Counted from the first letter of the stretch, positions 1-7,802 are shown. The stretch: 16,369 bases of DNA from an uncultured Alphaproteobacteria bacterium (GCA_903927415.1 CAIYMZ010000101.1:1-16369), one strand, 5' to 3'. Program-made: numbers and translations. Notes: generated by a model not told the origin, from the sequence alone.

Positions 1-4
1 CATT

Positions 5-32
5 CTGGATTCCCGCCTTCGCGGGAATGACA
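5..32 (+). repeat. Palindromic repeat, unit 1
   Basis: A 28-nt unit that starts CTGGA and ends TGACA. Its core is a perfect 8-bp stem (ATTCCCGC pairing with GCGGGAAT) around a CTTC loop. It recurs as units 2 and 3 at 974-1053 and, with a different stem, at 16320-16348. It lies just upstream of the transketolase C-terminal gene. Repeats of this type, which translate as 'IPAFAGMT', are known from many proteobacteria; the name of this exact family cannot be assigned from the sequence alone. Confidence 0.9.
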
Positions 33-69
33 GTAAAAAAAGTGGCGCAATCTCAAAAAAATTAAATTC

Positions 70-960
70 ATGAGAGAAATTTTTTGCGCCGAAATGGTTG
101 CGGCTTTCAAAAAAAATCCATTCGTCTTTTTGACGGGAGATCTCGGATTTAAAGCGCTCGAGCCACTTCGCGAAGTAATGGGAGATCACTTCATCAACGC
201 CGGAGTGGCAGAACAAAACATGATTTCAACCGCTGCTGGCATAGCTCAAACTGGTCTACCAGTTTTTTGTTACAGCATCGCACCTTTCATTTACGCGCGG
301 CCTTTCGAGCAAATTCGCAACGATATTTGTCTGCATAAATTGCCGGTTTTCTTGGTTGGGAATGGTGGCGGCTACGGCTACGGCGTCATGGGCGCAACCC
401 ATCATGCCATCGAGGATTACGGCGTGCTTTTGACGTTGCAAAATATGAATATTTTTGTGCCGGTTTTTGATGTGGATGTCGGCGCAATGATCGCAAAAAT
501 TACTGCCGAAAAAAAACCGAGTTACCTGCGTTTGGGCTTGGAACAAAAGCTCGAAGGTCTGGATAAAACTTACTCATCTTGGCGCAAAATTTTGGATGGT
601 GATTTGGGAATTTTGGTTGTTTGCGGATCAATCGGCGGAAATTTACTCGCTGATTTTCAAAAAGATGACAAAGCCTCGCGACCAGCGATTTGGCTGGTTT
701 GTGAGCTTTCTTCGAATTTTAATTTGCCTGAAAATTTCAGCGCAGAAATTATTGAAAAAAAACTTTGCGTTGTTGAAGAGCATGTGGCGCAAGGTGGAAT
801 CGGTCAAATGATCGCAACAAAAATTCTTGAAGAAAACATTCCGTTAAAATCTTTTTCACATCTTCACGCGCAAGGTTACGTTTCTGGACTTTTTGGCTCA
901 CAAAAATTTTTTCGTGAGGAGTCGGGGTTGACGAAAAAAGAAATTCTAAAATCTTTCTAA
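70..960 (+). CDS. Transketolase, C-terminal subunit (split transketolase)
   Basis: This 296-residue protein covers only the pyrimidine-binding and C-terminal domains of transketolase. The N-terminal, diphosphate-binding half is expected to be a separate gene upstream of the window. GVAEQNM at residues 45-51 carries the glutamate (E48) that activates thiamine diphosphate in this family. HHAIEDYG at 111-118 is the conserved loop after the glycine-rich GNGGGYGYG stretch. Residues 190-296 form the C-terminal domain. In known organisms such half-genes occur in pairs, either for pentose-phosphate metabolism or within surface-polysaccharide clusters. The epimerase/glycosyltransferase and methyltransferase downstream favour a sugar-nucleotide role, which is inference. 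No Shine-Dalgarno motif is seen before the ATG. Palindromic repeats lie on both sides of the gene. Confidence 0.88.
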   Translation: MREIFCAEMVAAFKKNPFVFLTGDLGFKALEPLREVMGDHFINAGVAEQNMISTAAGIAQTGLPVFCYSIAPFIYARPFEQIRNDICLHKLPVFLVGNGGGYGYGVMGATHHAIEDYGVLLTLQNMNIFVPVFDVDVGAMIAKITAEKKPSYLRLGLEQKLEGLDKTYSSWRKILDGDLGILVVCGSIGGNLLADFQKDDKASRPAIWLVCELSSNFNLPENFSAEIIEKKLCVVEEHVAQGGIGQMIATKILEENIPLKSFSHLHAQGYVSGLFGSQKFFREESGLTKKEILKSF

Positions 961-973
961 AAACTAAAGATTC

Positions 974-1001
974 TGTCATTCCCGCGAAGGCGGGAATCCA
1001 G
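974..1001 (-). repeat. Palindromic repeat, unit 2 (inverted)
   Basis: The reverse complement matches unit 1 at every base, including the full 8-bp stem. It begins 14 nt after the transketolase stop codon and forms the left arm of a larger inverted repeat with unit 3. Confidence 0.9.
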
Positions 1002-1025
1002 TTGATTAGGCGAGAATTTAATTTT

Positions 1026-1053
1026 CTGGATTCCAGCCTTCGCGGGAATGACA
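1026..1053 (+). repeat. Palindromic repeat, unit 3
   Basis: This copy is identical to unit 1 except for a C-to-A change that makes the left stem arm ATTCCAGC and creates one A-G mismatch. With unit 2 it makes 28-nt inverted arms separated by 24 nt (974-1053), a potential long hairpin between the transketolase and epimerase genes. No T-run follows, so it is not a canonical intrinsic terminator. Confidence 0.9.
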
Positions 1054-1075
1054 AAGAAAAAATAATTTTTATTTA

Positions 1076-3061
1076 ATGACCACAAACCTCTCCCAAAAAA
1101 TCGTCACACTAAAAGGTCCAATTCTAGTGCTTGGTGCCAGCGGATTTATCGGCGCAAATTTGCTGCGCATTTTGCTTTCCGCGCGCAACGATGTTTTTGG
1201 AACTACTTCGACTTTACCAAGTTGGCGCTTAGAAGACATTGATTCTACACATCTCATCGAAGGCGATTTATTAACCGAAGGCAATCTCGCCGAAACCCTA
1301 AGTCGCGTCAAACCAAAAACAGTTTTCAACTGCGTCGCTTACGGTGCTTACTCGTTTCAAAGCGACGTAGAATTAATTTACAAAACCAATGTCACCTTTG
1401 CGATGCAGGCGATTGAGGCTTGCCAGCAGCGCGGCGTCGATTGTTTCATTCACGCCGGATCATCTTCGGAATATGGTGACGAAGCTGCGGCGCCGGATGA
1501 AGAACGTGCGCTCAAGGCCAACAGCCACTATTCAGTGACAAAATCCGCAATCGCTAATCTGATTTATTTTTACGGCAAGAAAAAAAACATGAAGGCTGCA
1601 AACCTGCGTCTTTACTCGGTTTATGGGCCTTACGAAGATTCTTCGCGCTTGATTCCAAAAATTATTTTACGTGGTTTAGAAAAAAAATTTACCGACTTCA
1701 CCAGCCCCGAAATTTCGCGCGATTTTATTTACGTTGACGACGCTTGTTCGGCCTTCATCGATGCCGCGGCAAATCTTTCTCCAAAAAATTACGGCGAATC
1801 TTTTAACATTGGATCAGGCGTTAAAACCACGATTGGAGAGGTGGCGCAGCTTTCAAAAAAAATTTACGAAATTGCTGGCGAGCCAAAATTTAATTATCCG
1901 GCGCGCAATTGGGATGTTAGTGATTGGTATGCCAATCCACAAAAAGCGGAGAAAATTTTGGGTTGGAAAGCGCAAATAAATTTGCGCGATGGTTTGCTAA
2001 GAATGACCGATTGGGTGAAAGAAAATTTTGAAACTTACAGCAATCCATGCTCTACAAAAAATCCTCTTGATGACATTGATCGCACTCATTCAATCTCGGC
2101 TATAATCGCTTGTTACAAGGATGTGCAGGCTATTCCAGAAATGTATGAACGTATCACGCAAGTGATGAAAAAAATTAAAATCGATTACGAAATAATTTTT
2201 GTGAATGACTGCTCGCCCGACAATAGCGAAGAAATTATTCGCGAAATTTCGGAGCGCGATTCGCGCGTCATCGGCATCAATCACTCGCGAAATTTTGGTT
2301 CGCAAGCCGCGTTTAAAAGTGGACTCGACATTGCCAGTAAAAATGGTTGCGTGCTGATGGATGGTGATTTGCAAGATCCGCCGGAGATGATCGAAAATTT
2401 TTTACAAAAATGGCGCGAAGGTTTTGAAGTGATTTACGGACGTCGAGCTAATCGCGACGCACCTTTTTACATGCGATTTTTTTACAAACTTTTTTACCGA
2501 ATTTTTGCTAAATTTTCTTACATTTCGATCCCAAAAGATGCCGGAGATTTTGCGTTGATGGATAAAAAAGTTGTCGAAGTTTTGCTGCGTTTTCCGGAGC
2601 GCGATTTATTTTTGCGAGGCCTTCGCGCTTACGCCGGCTTCAAACAAACTGGCATCGATTACATTAGGCCTGAAAGAAAATTTGGCCGCACCACCAACAA
2701 TATTTTTAAAAATTTGGGCTGGGCAAAAAAAGGAATTTTTTCTTTCAGCTATGTGCCACTAAATTTACTCAGCGCCTTTGGTTGGGTGATGCTTTTCATT
2801 TCTGGCTTGGTGATGGCGGCGCAAATTTTACTCAAATATTTTTTCCCCGATTCTGCACCACACGGCGTGACAACAACTTTAATTTTGGTGACATTTTTTG
2901 GCTCGCTCAATCTCTTCGCCATCAGCATCGTCGGCGAATATATTGCTAAAATTTTTGAGGAAGTGAAGGGCAGGCCGCATTTTATTCGCAAGTCTATCGT
3001 CAAGCGTGGCAATGTTGTAACGAGCAATAATGCCGAAAATATTTTTGGGAAAAAATCATGA
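1076..3061 (+). CDS. Fusion: NAD-dependent epimerase/dehydratase + polyprenyl-phosphate glycosyltransferase (GT2, GtrB/ArnC-like)
   Basis: One uninterrupted 661-residue frame carries two enzymes. Residues 15-320 are an extended short-chain dehydrogenase: GASGFIG (20-26) binds the dinucleotide, and SSSEYG with YSVTK (Y152, K156) supply the catalytic residues. It should act on a nucleotide sugar. Residues 338-635 are a family 2 glycosyltransferase: VNDCSPDNS (377-384) and MDGDLQDPP (428-436, with the metal-binding DGD) are typical of enzymes that load a sugar onto undecaprenyl or dolichyl phosphate. Two C-terminal membrane helices (about 563-587 and 603-624) fit the GtrB/ArnC subgroup. A linker of about 18 residues joins the halves. 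The two activities are normally separate genes, so the fusion suggests that the sugar made is handed directly to lipid phosphate (inference). The stop codon overlaps the next ATG. Confidence 0.9.
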   Translation: MTTNLSQKIVTLKGPILVLGASGFIGANLLRILLSARNDVFGTTSTLPSWRLEDIDSTHLIEGDLLTEGNLAETLSRVKPKTVFNCVAYGAYSFQSDVELIYKTNVTFAMQAIEACQQRGVDCFIHAGSSSEYGDEAAAPDEERALKANSHYSVTKSAIANLIYFYGKKKNMKAANLRLYSVYGPYEDSSRLIPKIILRGLEKKFTDFTSPEISRDFIYVDDACSAFIDAAANLSPKNYGESFNIGSGVKTTIGEVAQLSKKIYEIAGEPKFNYPARNWDVSDWYANPQKAEKILGWKAQINLRDGLLRMTDWVKENFETYSNPCSTKNPLDDIDRTHSISAIIACYKDVQAIPEMYERITQVMKKIKIDYEIIFVNDCSPDNSEEIIREISERDSRVIGINHSRNFGSQAAFKSGLDIASKNGCVLMDGDLQDPPEMIENFLQKWREGFEVIYGRRANRDAPFYMRFFYKLFYRIFAKFSYISIPKDAGDFALMDKKVVEVLLRFPERDLFLRGLRAYAGFKQTGIDYIRPERKFGRTTNNIFKNLGWAKKGIFSFSYVPLNLLSAFGWVMLFISGLVMAAQILLKYFFPDSAPHGVTTTLILVTFFGSLNLFAISIVGEYIAKIFEEVKGRPHFIRKSIVKRGNVVTSNNAENIFGKKS

Positions 3062-3765
3062 GCGAAACAGCTTTTACAAGTGATGTGGCCAAGCATGGCG
3101 GTTACGCCTACACAGCAGGAACGTTGTCAGGAGACATGTCGAACGCCAGAATTAGCAAGTCGATTTTGGGAATGGATTCTTTTGTCGGCAAAAAAATTCT
3201 TGATATTGGTTGTGGCGATGGCGCTTACAGCTACGAGTTTGTGCAGCATGGTGCAGCTTTTGTTCTTGGTGTTGATCCTGTAGCAAAAGCGATCGAAAGC
3301 GCGGCGGAAAAATATAAAAATATTTCTAATTTACGTTTTGAATGCGCAGATATTTACAAAATGGAATTGCCATCTCAGCCCTACGACATCGCGGTTTTGC
3401 GCGGAGTGCTGCATCATCTTCCCGATCTAGAAAAAGGCATTGAGATTGCCTGCAAATTAGCAAAAAAAATTTTGGTGATGGAGCCGAATGGTTACAATCC
3501 AGTGTTAAAAATTATTGAAAAAACTTCGAAATATCACATCGAGCATCGCGAGCAATCATTTACTCCTAAAAGGCTGCGCCAGCTTTTCGAAAAAAATAAC
3601 GGCAAAATAATTTTTGATGAATTTGTCGGATTGGTGCCATTTTTTTGTCCAGATTATTTGGCAAAAATTCTGAAATTTTTTGAGCCGACAACTGAGCTTT
3701 TGCCGCTGATTAAACATATTTCTTGTGGTCAATATATGTTCGCAGTGGAGATAAAAAATGTTTAG
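3058..3765 (+). CDS. Class I SAM-dependent methyltransferase
   Basis: A 235-residue protein with a Rossmann-type methyltransferase core. ILDIGCGDG (47-55) is the SAM-binding motif I, D73 in GVDP is the acidic residue that contacts the ribose, and RGVLHHLPD (115-123) corresponds to the post-II region. The substrate cannot be read from the sequence. The ATG overlaps the stop codon of the epimerase-glycosyltransferase fusion (ATGA), implying translational coupling and a shared role in modifying the same glycan or sugar. GGGA about 10 nt upstream of the start is at most a weak ribosome-binding site. The gene ends where a decayed glycosyltransferase begins, whose ATG lies inside this gene's last codons. 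Confidence 0.88.
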   Translation: MSETAFTSDVAKHGGYAYTAGTLSGDMSNARISKSILGMDSFVGKKILDIGCGDGAYSYEFVQHGAAFVLGVDPVAKAIESAAEKYKNISNLRFECADIYKMELPSQPYDIAVLRGVLHHLPDLEKGIEIACKLAKKILVMEPNGYNPVLKIIEKTSKYHIEHREQSFTPKRLRQLFEKNNGKIIFDEFVGLVPFFCPDYLAKILKFFEPTTELLPLIKHISCGQYMFAVEIKNV

Positions 3766-3925
3766 AAATTTAACCTAGTCTCTCTCTTCAAATTTCTTAC
3801 CATTGCTCTAGCAGCTTTGTCATGCTTTTAATTATCCGATTTGGCGCGATGATGCTATGTTTACCATCGTAGCAAAAAATTTAGTAAATGGACATGGTTA
3901 CGTCGAAACACTTTTCGACAAAAAC
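3758..3925 (+). pseudogene. Remnant of a GT39/ArnT-like membrane glycosyltransferase (5' end only)
   Basis: No open frame survives, but coding sequence is visible. From 3833 to 3925 one frame reads YPIWRDDAMFTIVAKNL and then VNGHGYVETLFDKN before a stop. This is the first periplasmic loop typical of ArnT/PMT-type glycosyltransferases, with the paired catalytic acids (DD) and the 'A-NL--GHGY' pattern. Upstream, 3769-3828 in another frame encodes a hydrophobic stretch (KFLTIALAALSCF) suited to the first membrane helix. A possible original ATG at 3758 overlaps the methyltransferase stop and is back in the first frame. At least two frame changes are therefore needed, and the sequence breaks off at the transposase remnant. 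The assignment rests on a short motif. An intact copy would have used the lipid-linked sugar made by the upstream fusion enzyme (inference). Confidence 0.6.
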
Positions 3926-4070
3926 TAGACTTGTGAGGTTTCGAGGAATTCACAAATCGACGTTTAAACTTCGCCTGAAAGAATGCGAATTTCGGTTTAA
4001 CAATCGAAAAGCAAATCTTTACAAAACTCTTTTAGCGGAGATTAAGAAAATGCCGCTTAAGTTGTCTTGA
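3918..4070 (+). mobile_element. C-terminal remnant of an IS1595-family (ISXO2-like) transposase
   Basis: The frame KTRLVRFRGIHKSTF, then LKECEFRFNNRK, then LYKTLLAEIKKMPLKLS and a stop resembles the end of the DDE transposase of the IS1595/ISXO2 group, whose hallmark is 'hLKE-EFRFN-R'. Only about 50 residues remain; the zinc ribbon and most of the catalytic domain are gone. The left junction falls around 3915-3925, directly inside the GT39-like remnant, which suggests insertion followed by deletion. Only 19 nt separate the transposase stop from the thrS ATG, so no right-hand inverted repeat could be identified. Confidence 0.75.
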
Positions 4071-4089
4071 ACCTTAATCTTAAATTTTC

Positions 4090-6009
4090 ATGTCAGATCA
4101 AATTAAAATTACTCTTCCGGATGGCGCTGTGCGAGAGTTTGCGCTTGGTGTTTCTGGAATGGAAATCGCAAAATCAATTTCAATTTCTTTGGCCAAGGTG
4201 GCGCTGGCGATCAAGGTGAATGGCGAGTTGCGCGATCTTTCGCGGGTGATTGAAAGCGATGCAAAAATTGAAATTATTACGCCGAAATCTGGAGCTGATG
4301 CACTAGAAATTATTCGTCACGATGCGGCTCATTTGATGGCAGAGGCAGTGAAGGAGCTGTTCCCTGAGACCCAAGTCACAATCGGACCAGCAATTGAAAA
4401 TGGATTTTACTACGACTTCGCGCGCAAAATTCCTTTTGCTTTGGATGATTTAGAAAAGATCGAAGCAAAAATGCGCGAGATCGCCAAGCGAGACGAGAAG
4501 CTAACTCGCGAGGTTTTGAAACGCGACGATGCGGTGAAATTTTTTGAATCGATCGGTGAAAAATACAAAGCAGAACTCATCGCTTCGATTCCAGCGAACG
4601 AAGATATTTCGCTTTATCGCCAAGGAAGTTTTATCGATCTTTGTCGCGGTCCGCACGCGCCATCAACTTCTCACGTCAAGCATTTTAAATTGATGAAGCT
4701 CGCTGGAGCTTACTGGCGCGGTGATTCGCGCAATGAGATGTTGCAACGCATTTACGGAACGGCGTGGGAAAGCGAAGAGTCGCTGAAAAATTATCTGCAT
4801 GTTTTGGAGGAGGCAGAAAAAAGAGATCACAGAAAAATTGGCCGCGCGCTCGATTTATTTCACATTCAGGAAGAGGCCGTAGGATCAGTGTTTTGGCACC
4901 CGAAAGGCTGGGTGATTTATCGTGAAATCGAAAATTACATTCGCAGCAAGCTCGAAAAAAATAATTACGTCGAAGTCAAAACGCCGCAATTGGTCGATAA
5001 AATTCTTTGGGAAAAATCTGGTCACTGGGAAAAATTTCGCGAAAATATGTTCGTCGCTGAAAGTGAGGATAGAGTGCTTGCAGTCAAGCCTATGAACTGT
5101 CCGTGCCATGTGCAGATTTTTAATCAATCGCTAAAATCTTACCGCCAATTACCGCTGCGAATGGCAGAATTTGGTTCGTGCCATCGCAATGAATCTTCGG
5201 GATCGCTTCACGGCATCATGCGCGTGCGAGCATTTACGCAGGACGACGCTCATATTTTTTGCGAAGAGCATCAAATTAATTCCGAAACAATTTCTTTTTG
5301 TGAGCTGCTCAAAGAAGTTTATCGCGATTTTGGCTTTGAAGACGTGTTGGTAAAATTTTCTACCCGTCCAGAAAAACGGGCAGGATCAGACGAGACTTGG
5401 GATCGTGCCGAAGCAGCTTTGGCTGAGGCGGTGAAAGTTGCGGGATTAAATTGCGAAATAAATCCTGGTGAAGGTGCATTTTACGGCCCGAAATTGGAAT
5501 TTACTTTAATCGATGCACTCAAGCGCGAGTGGCAATGCGGCACTTTGCAAGTCGATTTTATTTTGCCGGAAAGACTTGATGCAAATTACATCGCATCAGA
5601 TGGTTCTAAGACGCGACCAGTCATGCTTCATCGCGCAATTCTTGGAAGTTTTGAAAGATTCATCGGAATTCTGATCGAAAATTACAGTGGGAAATTCCCA
5701 CTTTGGCTTGCGCCGGTGCAAATGGTAATCGCCACAATCACCAATGATTCCGACGAATATGCCACGCAAGTTTTGCAAAAGTTAAAAGTCTGCGGATTCA
5801 GAGTGGAAGCGGATTTAGACGCACAAAAAATTTCTTACAAAATCCGCGAACATAGTTTGAAAAAAGTTCCATACATTTTGGCGGTGGGAAAAAAAGAAGC
5901 AGAAAGTGGTGCGGTTTCGGTGCGGAAATTTGGTGAAGAAAATCAAAGTGTGATGAGTGTCGAGGAGTTTATCATGATGGCGAAAGAACAAATTTTACAA
6001 AAAAAATAA
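4090..6009 (+). CDS. thrS: Threonine--tRNA ligase
   Basis: A full-length (639-residue) cytoplasmic enzyme that charges tRNA-Thr. Residues 1-64 are the TGS domain. The editing domain follows, with HDAAH (H77, H81) and CRGPH (C185, H189), the residues that clear Ser-tRNA-Thr. In the class II catalytic core, zinc is expected to be held by C337, H388 and H514. Motif 2 is FGSCHRNESSG (361-371) and motif 3 is LHRAILGSFERFIG (513-526). Residues 540-639 are the anticodon-binding domain. The zinc-site loop reads MNCPCH where E. coli has MNCPGH. The upstream flank is a transposase remnant only 19 nt away, so the native promoter may have been lost or lie further upstream. No Shine-Dalgarno motif is visible. 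The TAA overlaps the ATG of the next gene by one base. Confidence 0.98.
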   Translation: MSDQIKITLPDGAVREFALGVSGMEIAKSISISLAKVALAIKVNGELRDLSRVIESDAKIEIITPKSGADALEIIRHDAAHLMAEAVKELFPETQVTIGPAIENGFYYDFARKIPFALDDLEKIEAKMREIAKRDEKLTREVLKRDDAVKFFESIGEKYKAELIASIPANEDISLYRQGSFIDLCRGPHAPSTSHVKHFKLMKLAGAYWRGDSRNEMLQRIYGTAWESEESLKNYLHVLEEAEKRDHRKIGRALDLFHIQEEAVGSVFWHPKGWVIYREIENYIRSKLEKNNYVEVKTPQLVDKILWEKSGHWEKFRENMFVAESEDRVLAVKPMNCPCHVQIFNQSLKSYRQLPLRMAEFGSCHRNESSGSLHGIMRVRAFTQDDAHIFCEEHQINSETISFCELLKEVYRDFGFEDVLVKFSTRPEKRAGSDETWDRAEAALAEAVKVAGLNCEINPGEGAFYGPKLEFTLIDALKREWQCGTLQVDFILPERLDANYIASDGSKTRPVMLHRAILGSFERFIGILIENYSGKFPLWLAPVQMVIATITNDSDEYATQVLQKLKVCGFRVEADLDAQKISYKIREHSLKKVPYILAVGKKEAESGAVSVRKFGEENQSVMSVEEFIMMAKEQILQKK

Positions 6010-7802
6010 TGAAAAATTTAAAAAAATTTTCTCCTTATCTAGCAGCCCCAACTCTAGCTTTGCTGCTGTTTATTTTGTTTTTTCAAGCGTGGAAAATCGA
6101 TTTTTCTCAGCCGATTTTTAGTTACAGTGCAGACACTCTCTTAAGTGCTTTTGAAATTAAGACTGTGCTGGATGAAGGTTGGTTTTTTTCAAATAGTTTT
6201 GTCGGCTTGCCGCACATTACGGAAAAATTTTATCTGCATGATTTTCCGCTACAGGCCGATTCATTTCACTTTTTTATTGTCAAAATTTTTTCTTATTTTT
6301 CGTCCAATCCATTTCTGATTATTAACTGCTTTTTTATCTTCACTTTCATCCTAATTTCAGCCACATCATTTGTGGCTCTGAGAGCTTTTGGGATTAGTAA
6401 TTTTAGCGCTACTCTCATCAGCATTTTATACGCTTTTACGCCTTACCATATTGCACGAAATGTTAACCATCTTTTCTTATCAAACTATGCCGTGATTCCT
6501 TTGGTGATCATGGCAGCTTTGTGGATTGCAACTGATAAAATTCGCATAATTTCGATTGATAAAAAAAAGAGATATTGTCTCGCGCCAAATCGATTTTTTT
6601 TCATTGCCCTTACCATCAGCATTTTTGTAGCAATGAATGGCATCTATTACGCCATTTATTCCGCTGCTATTTTTATTTTTGCGTGGTTTTTGCGAGCGCT
6701 ACAGGGTGGAAAATTTTTGAATGAGAATGGTTTTTCCGTTTTAGTTTTGTGCTTCGCGATATTTTTCGCGTTAGCCTGCCTTTATTTGCCGTCTTTTTAT
6801 TATTGGTTTGAACATGGCTTGAATAGTGGCGCTGCTATTAGAGATCGAGATGATAGTGAGTTTTTTGGTTTAAAAATTTCTAGCCTTTTTTTGCCGGCAG
6901 GAAATCACTATATCGAATATTTTGCCAAGGTGCGCGGATTGTTTAACGAGTACACTTTTGAAGCAGAAAGTGCATGTGAAAGTCTTGGCATTCTTGGTTC
7001 GGTAGGATTTTTATTTTTGTTATTGTGGCTGCTGGGAAAAAGTTTTTTTGATGAAAAAGGATCTTTTTTACAAAAAACAATTCAGAAATTTTCACTAAAG
7101 AGAGATGAGCAAAATTTAATCGCGCATTTAGCTGGCTTGAATTTGTTGGTAGTTTTTTTTGCTACGGTTGGAGGCTTGGTGATGTTCATCGCAATACCTT
7201 TCCCGCTAATTAGATCGCATGCTAGATTCTCAATTTTTATCGCATTTTTAGCGTTGTTTTTAATCGCAATAATTTTTGATAAAATCATCGAGAGTAAAAA
7301 AAAATATGCTAAAATTTTTGTCGCATTAATTGCATTTTTTGCCTTGTTTGATCAGGTTGGACGCGTTCCTGCATCTTCAATCCAATCCGAAAGTATGACC
7401 AATAAATTTCGTTCTGATCGTGATTTTGTAGAAAAAATTGAACAAGCTATGCCGCAAGGAGCAATGATTTTTGAGTTGCCGATTGTCTGTTTTCCTGAAT
7501 GCGCTGGTTATGACATGATGATCGGCTACCTTCATTCGCAAAAATTGCGTTGGTCATTTCCGGCAATGAATGGTCGTGAAGTTTTTGATTGGCAAAAAAA
7601 AGTTTCAGCGTTGGAGTTTGAAAATTTTATCGCCGAAATAAAAAAAATTGGTTTTGAGGGCGTTTATCTTGACAGGGCAGAGTTTATCTCTCGCAAGAAA
7701 AATTGGGGTGATCTGAGGAGTTTTGAAGCGAAGTTGAAATCAGCGTCTGAAGGCCAAGCGATTGTTTCACAAAATTTACGTTTGGTGTTCTTTCGGATAT
7801 AA
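6009..7802 (+). CDS. Multi-spanning membrane protein, possible GT-C type glycosyltransferase
   Basis: A 597-residue protein with about ten to twelve predicted membrane segments (for example 11-28, 101-124, 133-147, 160-174, 196-230, 242-266, 328-343, 374-396, 405-424, 434-448) and a C-terminal soluble domain from about 455. The first extracytoplasmic loop contains acidic residues (D42, D55), and AFTPYHIARN follows at 142-151. This layout is that of GT-C glycosyltransferases and YfhO-like proteins. The soluble part has FELPIVCFPE and GYDMMIGYLHSQKLRWSFPAMNGRE, a stretch that recalls uncharacterised membrane proteins near O-antigen genes. The exact family and substrate are not certain. The start codon overlaps the thrS stop (TAATG), suggesting coupling. 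The last 119 nt overlap the convergent gatA; its ending (RLVFFRI) looks natural for such proteins. Confidence 0.7.
   Translation: MKNLKKFSPYLAAPTLALLLFILFFQAWKIDFSQPIFSYSADTLLSAFEIKTVLDEGWFFSNSFVGLPHITEKFYLHDFPLQADSFHFFIVKIFSYFSSNPFLIINCFFIFTFILISATSFVALRAFGISNFSATLISILYAFTPYHIARNVNHLFLSNYAVIPLVIMAALWIATDKIRIISIDKKKRYCLAPNRFFFIALTISIFVAMNGIYYAIYSAAIFIFAWFLRALQGGKFLNENGFSVLVLCFAIFFALACLYLPSFYYWFEHGLNSGAAIRDRDDSEFFGLKISSLFLPAGNHYIEYFAKVRGLFNEYTFEAESACESLGILGSVGFLFLLLWLLGKSFFDEKGSFLQKTIQKFSLKRDEQNLIAHLAGLNLLVVFFATVGGLVMFIAIPFPLIRSHARFSIFIAFLALFLIAIIFDKIIESKKKYAKIFVALIAFFALFDQVGRVPASSIQSESMTNKFRSDRDFVEKIEQAMPQGAMIFELPIVCFPECAGYDMMIGYLHSQKLRWSFPAMNGREVFDWQKKVSALEFENFIAEIKKIGFEGVYLDRAEFISRKKNWGDLRSFEAKLKSASEGQAIVSQNLRLVFFRI

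Noticed and set aside
974..1053. Intrinsic terminator after the transketolase gene
   Set aside because: The inverted repeat is strong but is followed by A-rich DNA with no T-run, and the same unit occurs elsewhere; it is better explained as a repeat.
749..1054. Minus-strand frame of 101 codons containing WIPAFAGMT
   Set aside because: It is the translation of palindromic repeat units 2 and 3 plus antisense of the transketolase gene; not a gene.
3888..3917. First ten codons of the frame MDMVTSKHFS as part of the transposase
   Set aside because: This part lies in the GT39-like remnant read in another frame; transposase similarity begins only around 3918.
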